NCBI GenBank assembly: GCA_011390345.1 | Contig: JAABSP010000007.1 | Span: 31,378-95,377 of the forward strand | Length of the DNA: 64,000 nucleotides | Origin: Desulfobacteraceae bacterium | GTDB lineage: Bacteria; Desulfobacterota; Desulfobacteria; Desulfobacterales; JAABSP01 | Direction of reading: 5' to 3' | Translations under genes and position numbers: made by a program | Notes under the pieces: model-generated | What the model saw: the letters and a program-made list of their open reading frames with translations, nothing else | Told to the model about the DNA's origin: nothing | Database searches by the model: none | Shown: positions 35,413-44,330 of the stretch, piece after piece | How positions within the stretch are numbered: position 1 is the stretch's first letter | Layout: each line of letters opens with the position of its first letter

Positions 35413-36307
35413 AACCGGCCACGCTGTTCTTCAAAAATCCCCGCTCCCGGGTACGGATCTCCGGGGAGAGCCTGTCCCAGACCACCATGAGCGGATCTTT
35501 TGCAAGCAGCGCGTCGATGCACCGGTCAGTGTAGTCTGGCCCTTGGCCCTTTTCCAGTTGGGCTTCGATGATTTTGGCCCATCGATGGAGCTGGTCTTTG
35601 TGTGCCCGCAGCAGCTCCGGGGTCTTCTCTGTGCAGCCGAAATGGCCGAAGAGGTAGAGTTCATGGGGCGTTTCGATGAGCCGGTCGATGCTTTCCAGAC
35701 TCGTCTCCATGAAGAAGCGGGGCGGCGTCGCGGGCCGGAGATAGAAATTTCCCTCTCCCAGATCCCGATATACCCCCCCGGCCTCGCCGGCAAAGAGGTA
35801 TGCGCCGTACCGGTAGCTCACATGGTGCGGGGCATGGCCCGGGGTCTCGATGGGGATGATCTCCCCTCCGCGATTCGGTTTGAAGGGGGTATCTGAAGTA
35901 TGGATCACAGAGGCCGGGATCGGCCGGATGGGGCCGTAGGCTTCCGCAGTTTTTCCTAATGTTTTGAGGCTTCCCTCCCAGAGCCGGGTCGGGTCCGTCA
36001 GATGCTTCGGGGCTGACGGGTGGCAGATCACCGGGGTGTCGGGATACCGTTCCAGCAGATCCCCCAGCCCCCCGGAATGGTCGATGTGGATATGGGTGAC
36101 AAGAATCGCGTCGAGTTTTGCCACACCAAGGCTTTCCAGCGCCCGGATCAGATCGGGAATGGTCGATCGGGGGCCCGGGTCCGCGATAAACGCGGCATCG
36201 ACTCCTTTATAGAGCCATGTGCTGATGAATTCGGAAAATCCCGTCAGGTTCTGCTGGTTCAGCGGGATCAGGTACAGGTCGTTGCGGATCTTTCGGGGTT
36301 CCATCAT
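35384..36307 (-). CDS. MBL-fold metallohydrolase
   Basis: 307 residues. The metal motif ILVTHIHIDHSGG is at about residue 70, with IETPGHAPHHVSYRY and LYLFGHFGC providing later ligands. The protein is glyoxalase-II-like, so a hydrolase of a thioester, lactone or phosphodiester; the substrate is unknown. It starts at ATG 36307 immediately after the stop of the 51-residue gene, with GAGGAG inside that gene as ribosome site, so the two are coupled. Confidence 0.85.
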   Translation of the reverse strand: MMEPRKIRNDLYLIPLNQQNLTGFSEFISTWLYKGVDAAFIADPGPRSTIPDLIRALESLGVAKLDAILVTHIHIDHSGGLGDLLERYPDTPVICHPSAPKHLTDPTRLWEGSLKTLGKTAEAYGPIRPIPASVIHTSDTPFKPNRGGEIIPIETPGHAPHHVSYRYGAYLFAGEAGGVYRDLGEGNFYLRPATPPRFFMETSLESIDRLIETPHELYLFGHFGCTEKTPELLRAHKDQLHRWAKIIEAQLEKGQGPDYTDRCIDALLAKDPLMVVWDRLSPEIRTRERGFLKNSVAGFTGYLTSRK

Positions 36308-36463
36308 TTAATCGAGTCCCATCTCCTCTTCGATTTTTCGGATCTGCTTTCGGATATTCTCTTTCTCATTGTCCGGGATCCCTTCATCCTTCAGGCGCAG
36401 CCTAAGCCCTAAAAGGGTCATCTCCGCGCGGTAATCGGTGCAGGTGTAGCGGCCTGTTGCCAT
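36308..36463 (-). CDS. Small conserved acidic/basic helical protein (51 aa)
   Basis: The peptide begins MATGRYTCTDYRAEM and ends RKIEEEMGLD. It is a short N-terminal segment with one Cys followed by a charged helix (LGLRLRLKDEGIPDNEKEN). From memory, short proteins of the form YTC-x-x-YR-x-EM-x-LLGLR are common in deltaproteobacteria, though their role is unknown. It lies in a tight run: six bases after the zinc-ribbon/receiver gene and directly abutting the MBL gene, all on the minus strand. Confidence 0.75.
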   Translation of the reverse strand: MATGRYTCTDYRAEMTLLGLRLRLKDEGIPDNEKENIRKQIRKIEEEMGLD

Positions 36464-36469
36464 AATATT

Positions 36470-37162
36470 TTATCCGACGAATTTCTTCTTGGCCTCTTTG
36501 AAGACCCGGAAGAAGGCGGTGTGTTCATTGATCCCCTTGGAGAGAATCTTGTCGATGTTGCTGACGTCGCTCAAATTGATGATGATGTTGACGCTCTTGT
36601 TGAAGGTCATCATGTTGTCCAGGGTCTTGAACCGGTTGGAGATGAGCGCCACGAAGATGTTGCGCCGGACGTGCATTGACAATTGATCCAGATATTTGAG
36701 CACATGGTTGGCATCCGGGTCAGGGGTGCCGAAGGTCTCATTGACCACGATGAGATCGAAGTCATGGCTGCGCATCTGCTTCAGGGCATCCCTTGGGGTT
36801 TTGGGTTCGGCAATGACATACTTCATCCCCTCCAGCACCGGGCGGAGCTGCCCGCGGATTCTGTCGCCCGGCTCACAGATCATGGCCGTCAGGGTCCCCT
36901 CCTCCAGGAAATCAAAGGGGGAGCCTATGGCGGTATCATCCGGCGACGCGCCGCCGGGGGCCGATGAAGGAGAGGGGGGTGCCGCAGCTTTCGGCTTGGG
37001 TGCGCTCTTGCCGCCGACATTCCCCCCGGCCGGAGACTGGATGGTGATCTTCTCTGTGCATTTGGGGCAGGGCAGGCTCATGCTCTGCCCTTTTGGAATC
37101 TTCTCTACCTTTGCATCCGGGATCTTGAATTTGGCCTTGCAGTTGCCGCAGGTGACATCCAT
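36470..37162 (-). CDS. Zinc-ribbon plus receiver-like domain protein
   Basis: 230 residues. The N-terminus is an MJ0042-type zinc ribbon (CGNCKAKFKIPDAKV...CPKC, about 5-36). A Pro/Ala/Ser-rich linker (50-85) follows. The C-terminal half (about 95-225) looks like a receiver-type alpha/beta domain (AMICEPGDRIRGQLRPVLEG, DFDLIVVNETFGTP), but the phospho-acceptor position seems to be N or E rather than D, so it may be pseudo-receiver. It sits 54 bases downstream of a PilU-like ATPase, suggesting a link with type IV pili. ATG 37162. Confidence 0.8.
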   Translation of the reverse strand: MDVTCGNCKAKFKIPDAKVEKIPKGQSMSLPCPKCTEKITIQSPAGGNVGGKSAPKPKAAAPPSPSSAPGGASPDDTAIGSPFDFLEEGTLTAMICEPGDRIRGQLRPVLEGMKYVIAEPKTPRDALKQMRSHDFDLIVVNETFGTPDPDANHVLKYLDQLSMHVRRNIFVALISNRFKTLDNMMTFNKSVNIIINLSDVSNIDKILSKGINEHTAFFRVFKEAKKKFVG

Positions 37163-37215
37163 ACTTCAACTCCTTGTTTCGACTTGGGACATTTTCTCGG
37201 TTTCAACTTCTTTTT

Positions 37216-38379
37216 CTATTTCTTCCCCCAACCAGCGTCGATTTCCAAAGTTTCGATGTCGGTGGTGGCCTCCCCGCGCTTGCTCTTGATGGTATCGATG
37301 CCCCGGCCCGTCACCCCTTTGCGGGAACAGTAGGCCATCGCGGTCTCTTCGGTAATCAGTCCCTGCTGATAGAGGTCGATCAGGCTGTCGTCAAAGGTCA
37401 TCATGCCGAATGGCCTGCTCGCGTTCTGGATCTCATAAAAGCTCTTTCCCTCGCTTTCGCCGCCTAAAATCGACTCCCGGCTCCGCATGTTGTTGCCGAG
37501 GATATCAAAGGCTGCAACCCGTCCGCCCCCCTTTTTGGGAACAAGGCGCTGACAGACGATCCAGCGGACCGTGCCTGCCAGGCGGATGCGGATCTGCTTC
37601 TCCTCTTCAATGGAGAACATGCCCACGATTCGGTCGATACTCTGTCCCGCGTCCACTGTATGGAGGGTCGAGAAGACGAGGTGGCCCGTTTCGGCCGCGC
37701 TCAAGCCGATTTCCACGGTCTCCCGGTCCCGCATCTCTCCAACCAGGATCACCTTGGGGGCCTGGCGCAGTGCCGCTCGGAGGCCGCTGGAGAACGCGTC
37801 GAAGTCGGTTCCCATCTCCCGCTGATTGAAGGTTGCCTTCTTATGAGGATGGGAGAATTCCACCGGGTCCTCCAGGGTGACGACATGGACGGCCTGGGTC
37901 TCATTGACCTCATTCAAGACCGCGGCCAGAGAGGTGGTCTTTCCGCTGCCGGTGGAGCCGGTGACAAAGACGATCCCGTTCTTCTCCTTGGATATCTGGT
38001 TGAAGCAGCCCGGAAGTTTCAGATCTTCGATGGTTGGGATCTTGGTGGCGAGCTGCCGGAGCACGATAGAGTATTTACCTCTCTGGGCGAAGATGTTCAC
38101 CCGAAACCGGGCCTTTCCCGGCAGGGAATAGGCCGAGTCGCAGGAGCCCTCCTTCAGCAGGGTCTCGGTGAGCCTGCGATCTCCGTTGATCAGATTGAGC
38201 GCGAAGACTTCGGTCTGAAACGGGGTCAGTTCCGTAAAGGGCGGGTCCATCTCCACCCCTATGAGCTGGCCCGAACTCTCCACCTGAAAGGGCTTTCCCA
38301 CAGTGACGTTCAAATCCGAAACCCCGCTGTGGGAATCGAGCATTCGGGTCAGGATGAAGTCGATCTCCTGTTTTCTCAT
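37216..38379 (-). CDS. PilT/PilU-family pilus retraction ATPase (PilU-like)
   Basis: 387 residues. It has Walker A GSTGSGKTTS near residue 145, the Asp box LEDPVEF, the Walker B region VILVGEMRDRETV and the His box HLVFSTLHT. A long C-terminal tail (after 340) differs from classical PilT. In paired arrangements the second gene is the PilU-like accessory retraction motor; that call rests on its position and its divergence from the PilT gene upstream. It acts at the inner membrane with PilC. There is a 43-base gap to pilT. Confidence 0.85.
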   Translation of the reverse strand: MRKQEIDFILTRMLDSHSGVSDLNVTVGKPFQVESSGQLIGVEMDPPFTELTPFQTEVFALNLINGDRRLTETLLKEGSCDSAYSLPGKARFRVNIFAQRGKYSIVLRQLATKIPTIEDLKLPGCFNQISKEKNGIVFVTGSTGSGKTTSLAAVLNEVNETQAVHVVTLEDPVEFSHPHKKATFNQREMGTDFDAFSSGLRAALRQAPKVILVGEMRDRETVEIGLSAAETGHLVFSTLHTVDAGQSIDRIVGMFSIEEEKQIRIRLAGTVRWIVCQRLVPKKGGGRVAAFDILGNNMRSRESILGGESEGKSFYEIQNASRPFGMMTFDDSLIDLYQQGLITEETAMAYCSRKGVTGRGIDTIKSKRGEATTDIETLEIDAGWGKK

Positions 38380-38422
38380 GAAACGATCCTCCTGTTGAGG
38401 CGATTAGCCGGCATTTCGGAAC

Positions 38423-39505
38423 CTATGCGTCCGTGAAATCGCTGGGGGGATTCTTGAGCAGGGGCCGGAACCGGGCCTTTTCGTTGCATTTCATGTAGGC
38501 CTCGTCCGGACTGACCCATTTTTTGTCTATCAGCTCCATGATCGCGTCGTCCAGGACCTGCATACCATACTTTTTCCCCACCTGCATGGCCGAGTTGATC
38601 TGGTAGGTCTTGTTCTCCCGGATCAGGTTCCGCACTGCAGGGGTCGCGATCATGATCTCCAGCGCGCAGCATCGGCCCTTCTTGTCGATCCTTTTGAAGA
38701 GCACCTGCGCGATAACGGCCCGGATGCCGTCCGAGAGGGTGGAGCGGATCTGCTCCTGCTCGTTGGCCGGAAAGACCTCGATGACCCGGTCCACGGTCTT
38801 GGCCGCGCTGCTGGTATGCAGGGTTCCGAAGACGAGGTGGCCTGTGGACGCGGCCTCCACCGCAAGCCGGATCGTCTCCAGGTCCCGCATCTCGCCGACC
38901 AGGATGATGTCCGGGTCCTCCCGGAGGGCCCCCTTCAGAGCCGCGGAAAAGGTCTTGGTGTGGGTTCCCACCTCCCGGTGGTTGACGATGCACCCCTGGC
39001 TCACATGGACGAACTCCACCGGGTCCTCGACCGTCAGGATGTGGTCCTGCCGGCTCTTGTTGGCCACGTCGATGATCGCGGCCAGGGTGGTCGATTTGCC
39101 GCTGCCGGTGGGGCCTGTCACCAGGACCAGGCCCCGGGGCAGGGACGCGAGCTTGTTGAGCACCGGGGGCAGGCCCAACTGATCTGAGGTCAGGATGGTG
39201 CTGGGGATCTCCCGGAAGACCGCGGCGCACCCGTTTCTCTGCATGAAGAAGTTGGCCCGGTACCGGGCCAGGCCCGGGATCTCGTAGCCGAAGTCGACAT
39301 CCCCGGTCTCTTCAAAGACCTTGACCTTGTCTTCGGGCGCGATCTCGTAGAGCATGGCTTTCAGTTCATCGTTTTCGAGCACCTTGTATTTGATCCGCTC
39401 GATCTCTCCCCGGAGCCGGATGGCCGGCGGCTGTCCTGAAACGAGATGGAGGTCCGATGCCCCCTGTTCGTTCATCAGTTTGAAAAACGCATCGATCTTT
39501 GCCAT
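38423..39505 (-). CDS. pilT: Type IV pilus retraction ATPase PilT
   Basis: 360 residues. Motifs: SDLHLVSGQPPAIR at the N-terminus, Walker A GPTGSGKSTTLAA, LEDPVEF-like VEDPVEFVH, LREDPDIILVGEMRDLETI, STGHLVFGTLHT and the C-terminal PAVRNLIRENK, matching the AIRNLIRE motif needed for retraction in PilT. It is a hexameric motor that depolymerises type IV pili for twitching. It is transcribed with yggT (upstream) and the PilU-like gene (downstream). Confidence 0.95.
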   Translation of the reverse strand: MAKIDAFFKLMNEQGASDLHLVSGQPPAIRLRGEIERIKYKVLENDELKAMLYEIAPEDKVKVFEETGDVDFGYEIPGLARYRANFFMQRNGCAAVFREIPSTILTSDQLGLPPVLNKLASLPRGLVLVTGPTGSGKSTTLAAIIDVANKSRQDHILTVEDPVEFVHVSQGCIVNHREVGTHTKTFSAALKGALREDPDIILVGEMRDLETIRLAVEAASTGHLVFGTLHTSSAAKTVDRVIEVFPANEQEQIRSTLSDGIRAVIAQVLFKRIDKKGRCCALEIMIATPAVRNLIRENKTYQINSAMQVGKKYGMQVLDDAIMELIDKKWVSPDEAYMKCNEKARFRPLLKNPPSDFTDA

Positions 39506-39524
39506 TTTTACCTCTTGATATCCA

Positions 39525-39830
39525 TTACATCATCTTGATTCGGGCCGCCATGCCGTAGAGGCTGCCCACCAGAAACTCCTGCAGAAAGAAGATCGCCAGA
39601 ATAATGAGGATCGGGGAGAGATCCAGCCCGCCAAAGACCACGGGAAGGCGTTTTCGCACCTGATAGAGCAGCGGCTCTGTGATATTGTTGATAAACCGGA
39701 CAATGGGATTGTAGGGATCCGGGCTGACCCAGGAGAGGACCGCCCGGGCCACGATCACCCACATATAGAAGACGAGAATGATATCCAGCACCCGGGCAAG
39801 CCCTGCCATAAAATTGCCGATAATGAACAT
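39525..39830 (-). CDS. yggT: YggT family membrane protein
   Basis: 101 residues with two membrane helices. VARAVLSWVSPDPYNPIVRFINNITEPLLYQVRKRLP is the conserved YggT loop between them. It is linked to osmotic protection and, in Gram-positives, to division (SepG/YlmG), and often lies next to proC, as here across a divergent promoter. ATG 39830 is supported by AGAGG; an upstream ATG (39944) gives a non-conserved extension. Twenty bases separate it from pilT. Confidence 0.9.
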   Translation of the reverse strand: MFIIGNFMAGLARVLDIILVFYMWVIVARAVLSWVSPDPYNPIVRFINNITEPLLYQVRKRLPVVFGGLDLSPILIILAIFFLQEFLVGSLYGMAARIKMM

Positions 39831-40013
39831 ACGGTTGAAACCTCTTGTTGTCTCCTTGATTTTGAAAGGGAAATCGGTGTATACATGAACACATCTATAC
39901 AATATTTTGTTCCAAAGATAAATGGATTGGAAAAGAGAAGTCAAGGGATAAAAGATCGTTAAAACGGAAAAACCGGAAAAACATCCGGTTTACAGGAGAT
40001 CAAAGGAGGGAAG
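39831..40013. promoter_or_regulatory. Divergent yggT/proC promoter region with hairpin
   Basis: 183 AT-rich bases between divergent starts. An 8-bp perfect inverted repeat AAACCGGA/TCCGGTTT with a 6-base loop (39970-39991) lies just upstream of the proC ribosome site (GGAGGG), in position to act on proC leader mRNA or as an operator. Confidence 0.45.
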
Positions 40014-40865
40014 ATGGCCCGTTTGGACAGGCGGATCGGTTTTATCGGCGCGGGCAATATGGGGGAGGCCATTGTGGGGGCGCTGATTCAGGCGAAGATC
40101 TTTGCCCCGGAAAGGATACAGGTCTGCGATGTGAGCCCGGAGCGGATCTCCCATATGGAGGCGGCCTATGGCGTTGAGGCAGCCTCGAACAGTACAAGGC
40201 TTTTTCTGGAAAATGAGATCGTGATCCTTGCTGTCAAGCCCCAGGGGATGGAGGCCGTGATCCGGGAGATCACCGATGCTGAGGATTATGGTGTGGCAAA
40301 GCGGACTCTTCTGATCTCCATTGCCGCGGGGACCCCGATTCGGAAGATCGAATCCCTTTTCTATGAAAAGCTTGGAGAGAAGGAGCAAAAAAATCTTCCC
40401 ATCATCCGGGTGATGCCCAACACGCCTGCGCTGGTGCTGGCCGGGATGTCGGGGATGAGCGCCAATGACAACGCGCGGAAGGCGGATCTGGAGACCGCGA
40501 GGACGATTCTGGAATCCATGGGAAAGGTCATTCAATTCGATGAGGAAAAGCTGAATGCAGTGACCGGCGTATCGGGATCGGGGCCGGCATATGTCTTCTA
40601 TTTCATCGAGGCCATGATCGAGGGCGGGGTGGCCTGCGGCCTTTCCGGAGCGGATGCCGCGGCACTGACCTTGGAGACCTTCAAAGGCGCGGCCGCGCTG
40701 CTGGAGGCCCGGGGGGAGTCTCCGGAATCCCTGCGGCGCAAGGTCACCTCTCCGGGGGGGACCACCGAGGCCGCATTGAAGGTGATGGAGGAGAAGAGGG
40801 TCAAGGAGGCGATTCGGGACGCGGTGGCGGCCGCAACCCGGCGGGGGGAGGAGCTGAGCCGATGA
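40014..40865 (+). CDS. proC: Pyrroline-5-carboxylate reductase
   Basis: 283 residues. RIGFIGAGNMGEAIVGALI is the NADPH-binding Rossmann loop, with ILAVKPQ and VTGVSGSGPAYVF in the C-terminal dimer domain and SPGGTTEAAL near the end, all ProC marks. It makes proline from pyrroline-5-carboxylate. ATG 40014 follows AAAGGAGG. The MauE-like gene follows after about 16 bases. Confidence 0.97.
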   Translation: MARLDRRIGFIGAGNMGEAIVGALIQAKIFAPERIQVCDVSPERISHMEAAYGVEAASNSTRLFLENEIVILAVKPQGMEAVIREITDAEDYGVAKRTLLISIAAGTPIRKIESLFYEKLGEKEQKNLPIIRVMPNTPALVLAGMSGMSANDNARKADLETARTILESMGKVIQFDEEKLNAVTGVSGSGPAYVFYFIEAMIEGGVACGLSGADAAALTLETFKGAAALLEARGESPESLRRKVTSPGGTTEAALKVMEEKRVKEAIRDAVAAATRRGEELSR

Positions 40866-40881
40866 GCCGGAGGTGCTGCTG

Positions 40882-41343
40882 ATGGAGCCGGAGATCCGGG
40901 AATCCCGCATCTATCTTCTGGTCCGGTTGCTTCTGGGGGGGCTCTTTCTCTGGGCGAGCTGGGAAAAGATTCTCCATCCTGAAGACTTTGCCGTTGCAGT
41001 GAGAAATTATGCCCTGCTTCCCGAGGTGCTGATCAATCCGATTGCGCTGCTGCTGCCTTGGATGGAGGCATTCTGCGGCATTCTGCTGATCGTTGGCAGG
41101 TTTGTCAAGGGGAGCGCATTTATTGTTGACATCCTGATGGTCATATTTATCTTGGCCTTTGTTATCAATCTGTACCGGGGGGTCGATATCTCCTGCGGCT
41201 GTTTTTCGGTTGCTGAAAAGGCTCCGCCGGGAAATTATTTCTACTATTTAACCCGGGATCTCATCATTCTGGCCGCAGGGATATGGGTCCTCTGGTATGA
41301 GATTCGGAAGAGCGCTCTGGCGCAGCATCAGATGCTTTCCTGA
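40882..41343 (+). CDS. MauE/DoxX-like membrane protein
   Basis: 153 residues, four membrane helices. ESRIYLLVRLLLGGLFLWASWEKILHP and YALLPEVLINPIALLLPWMEAFCGILLI are the MauE/DoxX pattern, and DISCGCF (Cys pair) lies in a loop. MauE-like proteins carry electrons or help disulfide formation at the inner membrane. Placement directly before dsbD and a thioredoxin-like lipoprotein supports a thiol-redox role. The start is ATG 40882 with GGAGG before it; a GTG nine bases earlier overlaps that site. Confidence 0.8.
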   Translation: MEPEIRESRIYLLVRLLLGGLFLWASWEKILHPEDFAVAVRNYALLPEVLINPIALLLPWMEAFCGILLIVGRFVKGSAFIVDILMVIFILAFVINLYRGVDISCGCFSVAEKAPPGNYFYYLTRDLIILAAGIWVLWYEIRKSALAQHQMLS

Positions 41344-41352
41344 CCCCTTCAG

Positions 41353-43254
41353 ATGAAATTTACAGAAAGTATTCCTTTAAAGATGTCTCAATTGTACAAA
41401 ATAAAATCTTACTTCTCCCTTCTTCTCCTCTTTTTCCTGCTGGTTTCGGCTCCAGGCGCGGCAGCTCCTCCTCCCTTTCTATTCACCGGAGAGGTGATTT
41501 TTGAACGGTCCGATTCCGAGGGCTCCGAAATTCGGGGGCAGATTCTGTTGAAGATCGATATCGCGCCGGATCATTATCTGTATGCCGGCCAGTTGAAGGT
41601 AAACCCTTTAGATGCACAGGGAATCCGATTCGGGGAGGTCTTGATTCCAAAGAGTATTCCAAAGGATGATCCTTATCTAGGGCCTGTGGGGATTTTTAAG
41701 GAGCAGGTCCAAATCCGGCTTCCTTTTCAGATGGATAAGGGTACAGAAAGTGTTACCGATGAAATCGGGCTTTTGGTGCGCTACCAGGGATGCACCGATA
41801 CGACCTGTTTTCTGCCGGCTGAAAAGACGATGGTGGTTTCGCTTTCCGGGGAGTTGGCCGGGGGGGGGGATTCTGCGGTTCCTGAAGCGTTCTCTTCGCC
41901 TTTGATGGGCGGAGGGGACAGAGTGGAGGCGATGGGGCCGGTCGAGGCGCCGTCGGCCGATGATGAGAATCTTTTTGCCCGGACCGCTGCCAGGTTTGGT
42001 TTCTGGGGGGCATTGGTCGCGGTCTTTTTCTGGGGGTTTCTGGCCAGCCTGACCCCCTGCGTCTATCCCATGATTCCCATCACCATGAGCGTTATCGGGG
42101 CAAAGAGTGCCGGTAGTACAAGGCGGGGTTTTCTGCTCTCGCTGCTCTATGTGCTGGGGCTCTCTTTGACCTATGCCATCTTCGGGGTGGCGGCCGCGTG
42201 GACCGGCGGGCTCTTTGGCGCGGCTGCGGGGCATCCGGCAGTTCGCATTCTTATTGCCGGGCTCTTTCTGATTCTGGCCTTGGGGATGTTTGATCTCTAC
42301 TATGTACAGATGCCGTCGGCCATCACCCGCCGGATCGGGACCGAGAGAGGTTCGGGGGCTTTTGGGGTCTTTCTGACCGGTGCGGCTTCGGGGCTGGTGG
42401 TGGGGCCCTGTGTGGGGCCGATGCTCGTTGCGGTTCTGGTCTATATCGCGGCGCTGGGCAGCAAGCTGATGGGCTTTTTGATCATGTGGAGCTTTGCTCT
42501 TGGGCTGGGAATGCTCTTTCTGGTCGTGGGGACATTTTCGGGCGCGCTCACCGCACTTCCCGGCTCCGGAAAGTGGATGGTTCACCTGAAAAACCTCTTC
42601 GGCGTGCTGATGCTGGCCGGCGCGCTCTACTTTATCGAACCGGTGCTGCCGCAGCCGATCTTTTATCTGGTACTGGGAATTTTTCTTGTCGGTGTGGGGA
42701 TCTTTATGAGGGGACTCGATCCCCCAAACCCGGATTGGACCGGGGCCCAGCGGCTGCTCAAAACCGGCGGCATTGTGCTGATTACGATAGGGATTGTCTT
42801 TTCGGCCCGCTTTGCCCTCTGGGATCGGTCTGCCCTATGGGAGATGGGTCGCTATTCAACAGAGGCCGCACCCATGATCTCTGCAGCCGATCAAAAAATC
42901 CCCTGGCTGGCGGATGAGGCCGAGGCTCTGGCGCAGGCTGCGGCACTCGACCGGCCCGTGATGATCGATTTCAGGGCAGACTGGTGCGCGGCATGCCTGA
43001 GAATGGAAAGGGAGACCTTCCCGGACCCGAGGGTGGCCCGCGCCCTGGAGGCTTTTGTGCCCCTGAAGATCGACAGCACCGATCCGTCGGACCCGGAGGT
43101 GCGGCGGCTGTCAAAGAAATATGGGGTGGTGGGTCTTCCCACCATAGTTTTTCTCGATGCGGAAGGCCTGCCCCTGCCGGGAAAGAGAATAACCCAATTC
43201 CTTCCCCCGGACCGCTTTGCTCAAAGGCTTCCGGCCATTGGTGGGGCCGAATGA
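41353..43254 (+). CDS. dsbD: Thiol:disulfide interchange protein DsbD
   Basis: 633 residues in three parts. A signal peptide and N-terminal periplasmic domain (about 40-190) contain the Cys pair in RYQGCTDTTCFLP. The eight-helix membrane domain carries the Cys in LTPCVYPMIPI and VVGPCVGPML. A C-terminal thioredoxin domain has FRADWCAACLRME. It passes electrons from cytoplasmic thioredoxin to the periplasm for disulfide repair and cytochrome c maturation. It overlaps no other gene and is followed by a small degenerate repeat (43258-43300) before the thioredoxin lipoprotein. Confidence 0.95.
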   Translation: MKFTESIPLKMSQLYKIKSYFSLLLLFFLLVSAPGAAAPPPFLFTGEVIFERSDSEGSEIRGQILLKIDIAPDHYLYAGQLKVNPLDAQGIRFGEVLIPKSIPKDDPYLGPVGIFKEQVQIRLPFQMDKGTESVTDEIGLLVRYQGCTDTTCFLPAEKTMVVSLSGELAGGGDSAVPEAFSSPLMGGGDRVEAMGPVEAPSADDENLFARTAARFGFWGALVAVFFWGFLASLTPCVYPMIPITMSVIGAKSAGSTRRGFLLSLLYVLGLSLTYAIFGVAAAWTGGLFGAAAGHPAVRILIAGLFLILALGMFDLYYVQMPSAITRRIGTERGSGAFGVFLTGAASGLVVGPCVGPMLVAVLVYIAALGSKLMGFLIMWSFALGLGMLFLVVGTFSGALTALPGSGKWMVHLKNLFGVLMLAGALYFIEPVLPQPIFYLVLGIFLVGVGIFMRGLDPPNPDWTGAQRLLKTGGIVLITIGIVFSARFALWDRSALWEMGRYSTEAAPMISAADQKIPWLADEAEALAQAAALDRPVMIDFRADWCAACLRMERETFPDPRVARALEAFVPLKIDSTDPSDPEVRRLSKKYGVVGLPTIVFLDAEGLPLPGKRITQFLPPDRFAQRLPAIGGAE

Positions 43255-43367
43255 CGGAATGGCGGAATGACCAAATGACCGGATAATCGGATGAATGAGC
43301 GGCTGTAATGGGAATCCACCCGGCTTATCTTTTCATCATTTTCAATCATGCTTCGAGGTGTGTCACA

Positions 43368-43943
43368 ATGAGAAATACCCTTATCAGATATATGGTTACG
43401 GCTTTGATCCTGTTCTTATTTGCCGGATGCGGCTCTTCAGAGGAGACGGAACTCCCTGCAAGGCCAGAGGCCGATTCTGAGGCCCCTGCAGTGCCGGAAA
43501 GTTCCCAGGAGAGGTCATTGGATGGGGCCGCGCCGGATCAGGAGCGAAACGCACCCCGCGCGGACAGAATCGTATGGCGCGGATATGCCGAAGGAATGGA
43601 ACTGAGCCGGAACAAGGAGAAGAAGGTCTTTCTCAATTTCTATGCAGACTGGTGCCGCTACTGCAAGGAGATGGATCAGAAGACCTTCAAGGACAAGGCT
43701 GTGATCGTCTATCTCAATGACAATTTCATCCCGATCCGGGTCAACAGCGACAAGGAGCCGAAGACCGCCTCCGATTACCAGGTCAAGGGTCTCCCGGTCT
43801 CCTGGTTTCTCTCTGAAAAGGGGGAGCGGATCGGCAGCCAGCCCGGCTATATTCCGCCGGACTCCCTGCTGACCCTGCTGAAGTACATCGAGACCGACAG
43901 CTATCAGAAGATGAAGTTTACCGATTTTGCCAAATCGATGTAG
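43368..43943 (+). CDS. Thioredoxin-fold lipoprotein
   Basis: 191 residues. A lipobox (LFLFAGC) gives an outer- or inner-membrane lipoprotein with an acidic linker. The C-terminal half (about 85-185) is a thioredoxin_7-like domain with FLNFYADWCRYCKEMD (active CxxC) and KGLPVSWF (cis-Pro region). It is a plausible periplasmic partner of DsbD just upstream. ATG 43368 is used because GAGGTG lies eight bases before it and the signal peptide starts there; a longer frame begins at 43308. The gene's 3' end is the first unit of a 72-bp tandem array. Confidence 0.85.
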   Translation: MRNTLIRYMVTALILFLFAGCGSSEETELPARPEADSEAPAVPESSQERSLDGAAPDQERNAPRADRIVWRGYAEGMELSRNKEKKVFLNFYADWCRYCKEMDQKTFKDKAVIVYLNDNFIPIRVNSDKEPKTASDYQVKGLPVSWFLSEKGERIGSQPGYIPPDSLLTLLKYIETDSYQKMKFTDFAKSM

Positions 43944-44330
43944 GGCTATTGCCGGTCTTTGATTCTTCGGTAAGATTAAGTTTACCGATTTTGACAAATC
44001 GATGTAGGGCTATAGGGCTATTGCCGGTCTTTGATTCTTCGGTAAGATTAAGTTTACCGATTTTGACAAATCGATGTAGGGCTATAGGGCTATTGCCGGT
44101 CTTTGATTCTTCGGTAAGATTAAGTTTACCGATTTTGACAAATCGATGTAGGGCTATAGGGCTATTGCCGGTCTTTGATTCTTCGGTAAGATTAAGTTTA
44201 CCGATTTTGACAAATCGATGTAGGGCTATAGGGCTATTGCCGGTCTTTGATTCTTCGGTAAGATTAAGTTTACCGATTTTGACAAATCGATGTAGGGCTA
44301 TAGGGCTATTGCCGGTCTTTGATTCTTCGG
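43914..44330. repeat. 72-bp tandem array made of two convergent gene ends
   Basis: Five further exact-length units of 72 bp follow the end of the thioredoxin lipoprotein (marker TTGCCGGTC at 43949, 44021, 44093, 44165, 44237, 44309). Each unit holds about 29 bases of the 3' end of the plus gene (AAGTTTACCGATTTT... to its TAG) joined to about 22 bases of the 3' end of the minus gene (reading GATTCTTCGG). The gene copy reads GCC where all other copies read GAC, and lacks 8 bases. Each unit can form a CGGTAA/TTACCG hairpin. It is not a CRISPR array: there are no spacers. Confidence 0.9.

Noticed and set aside
43914..44330. Possible CRISPR array
   Set aside because: Units are contiguous with no unique spacers, and each contains parts of flanking genes. 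The 9661-9759 and 56897-57112 repeats fail for the same reason.
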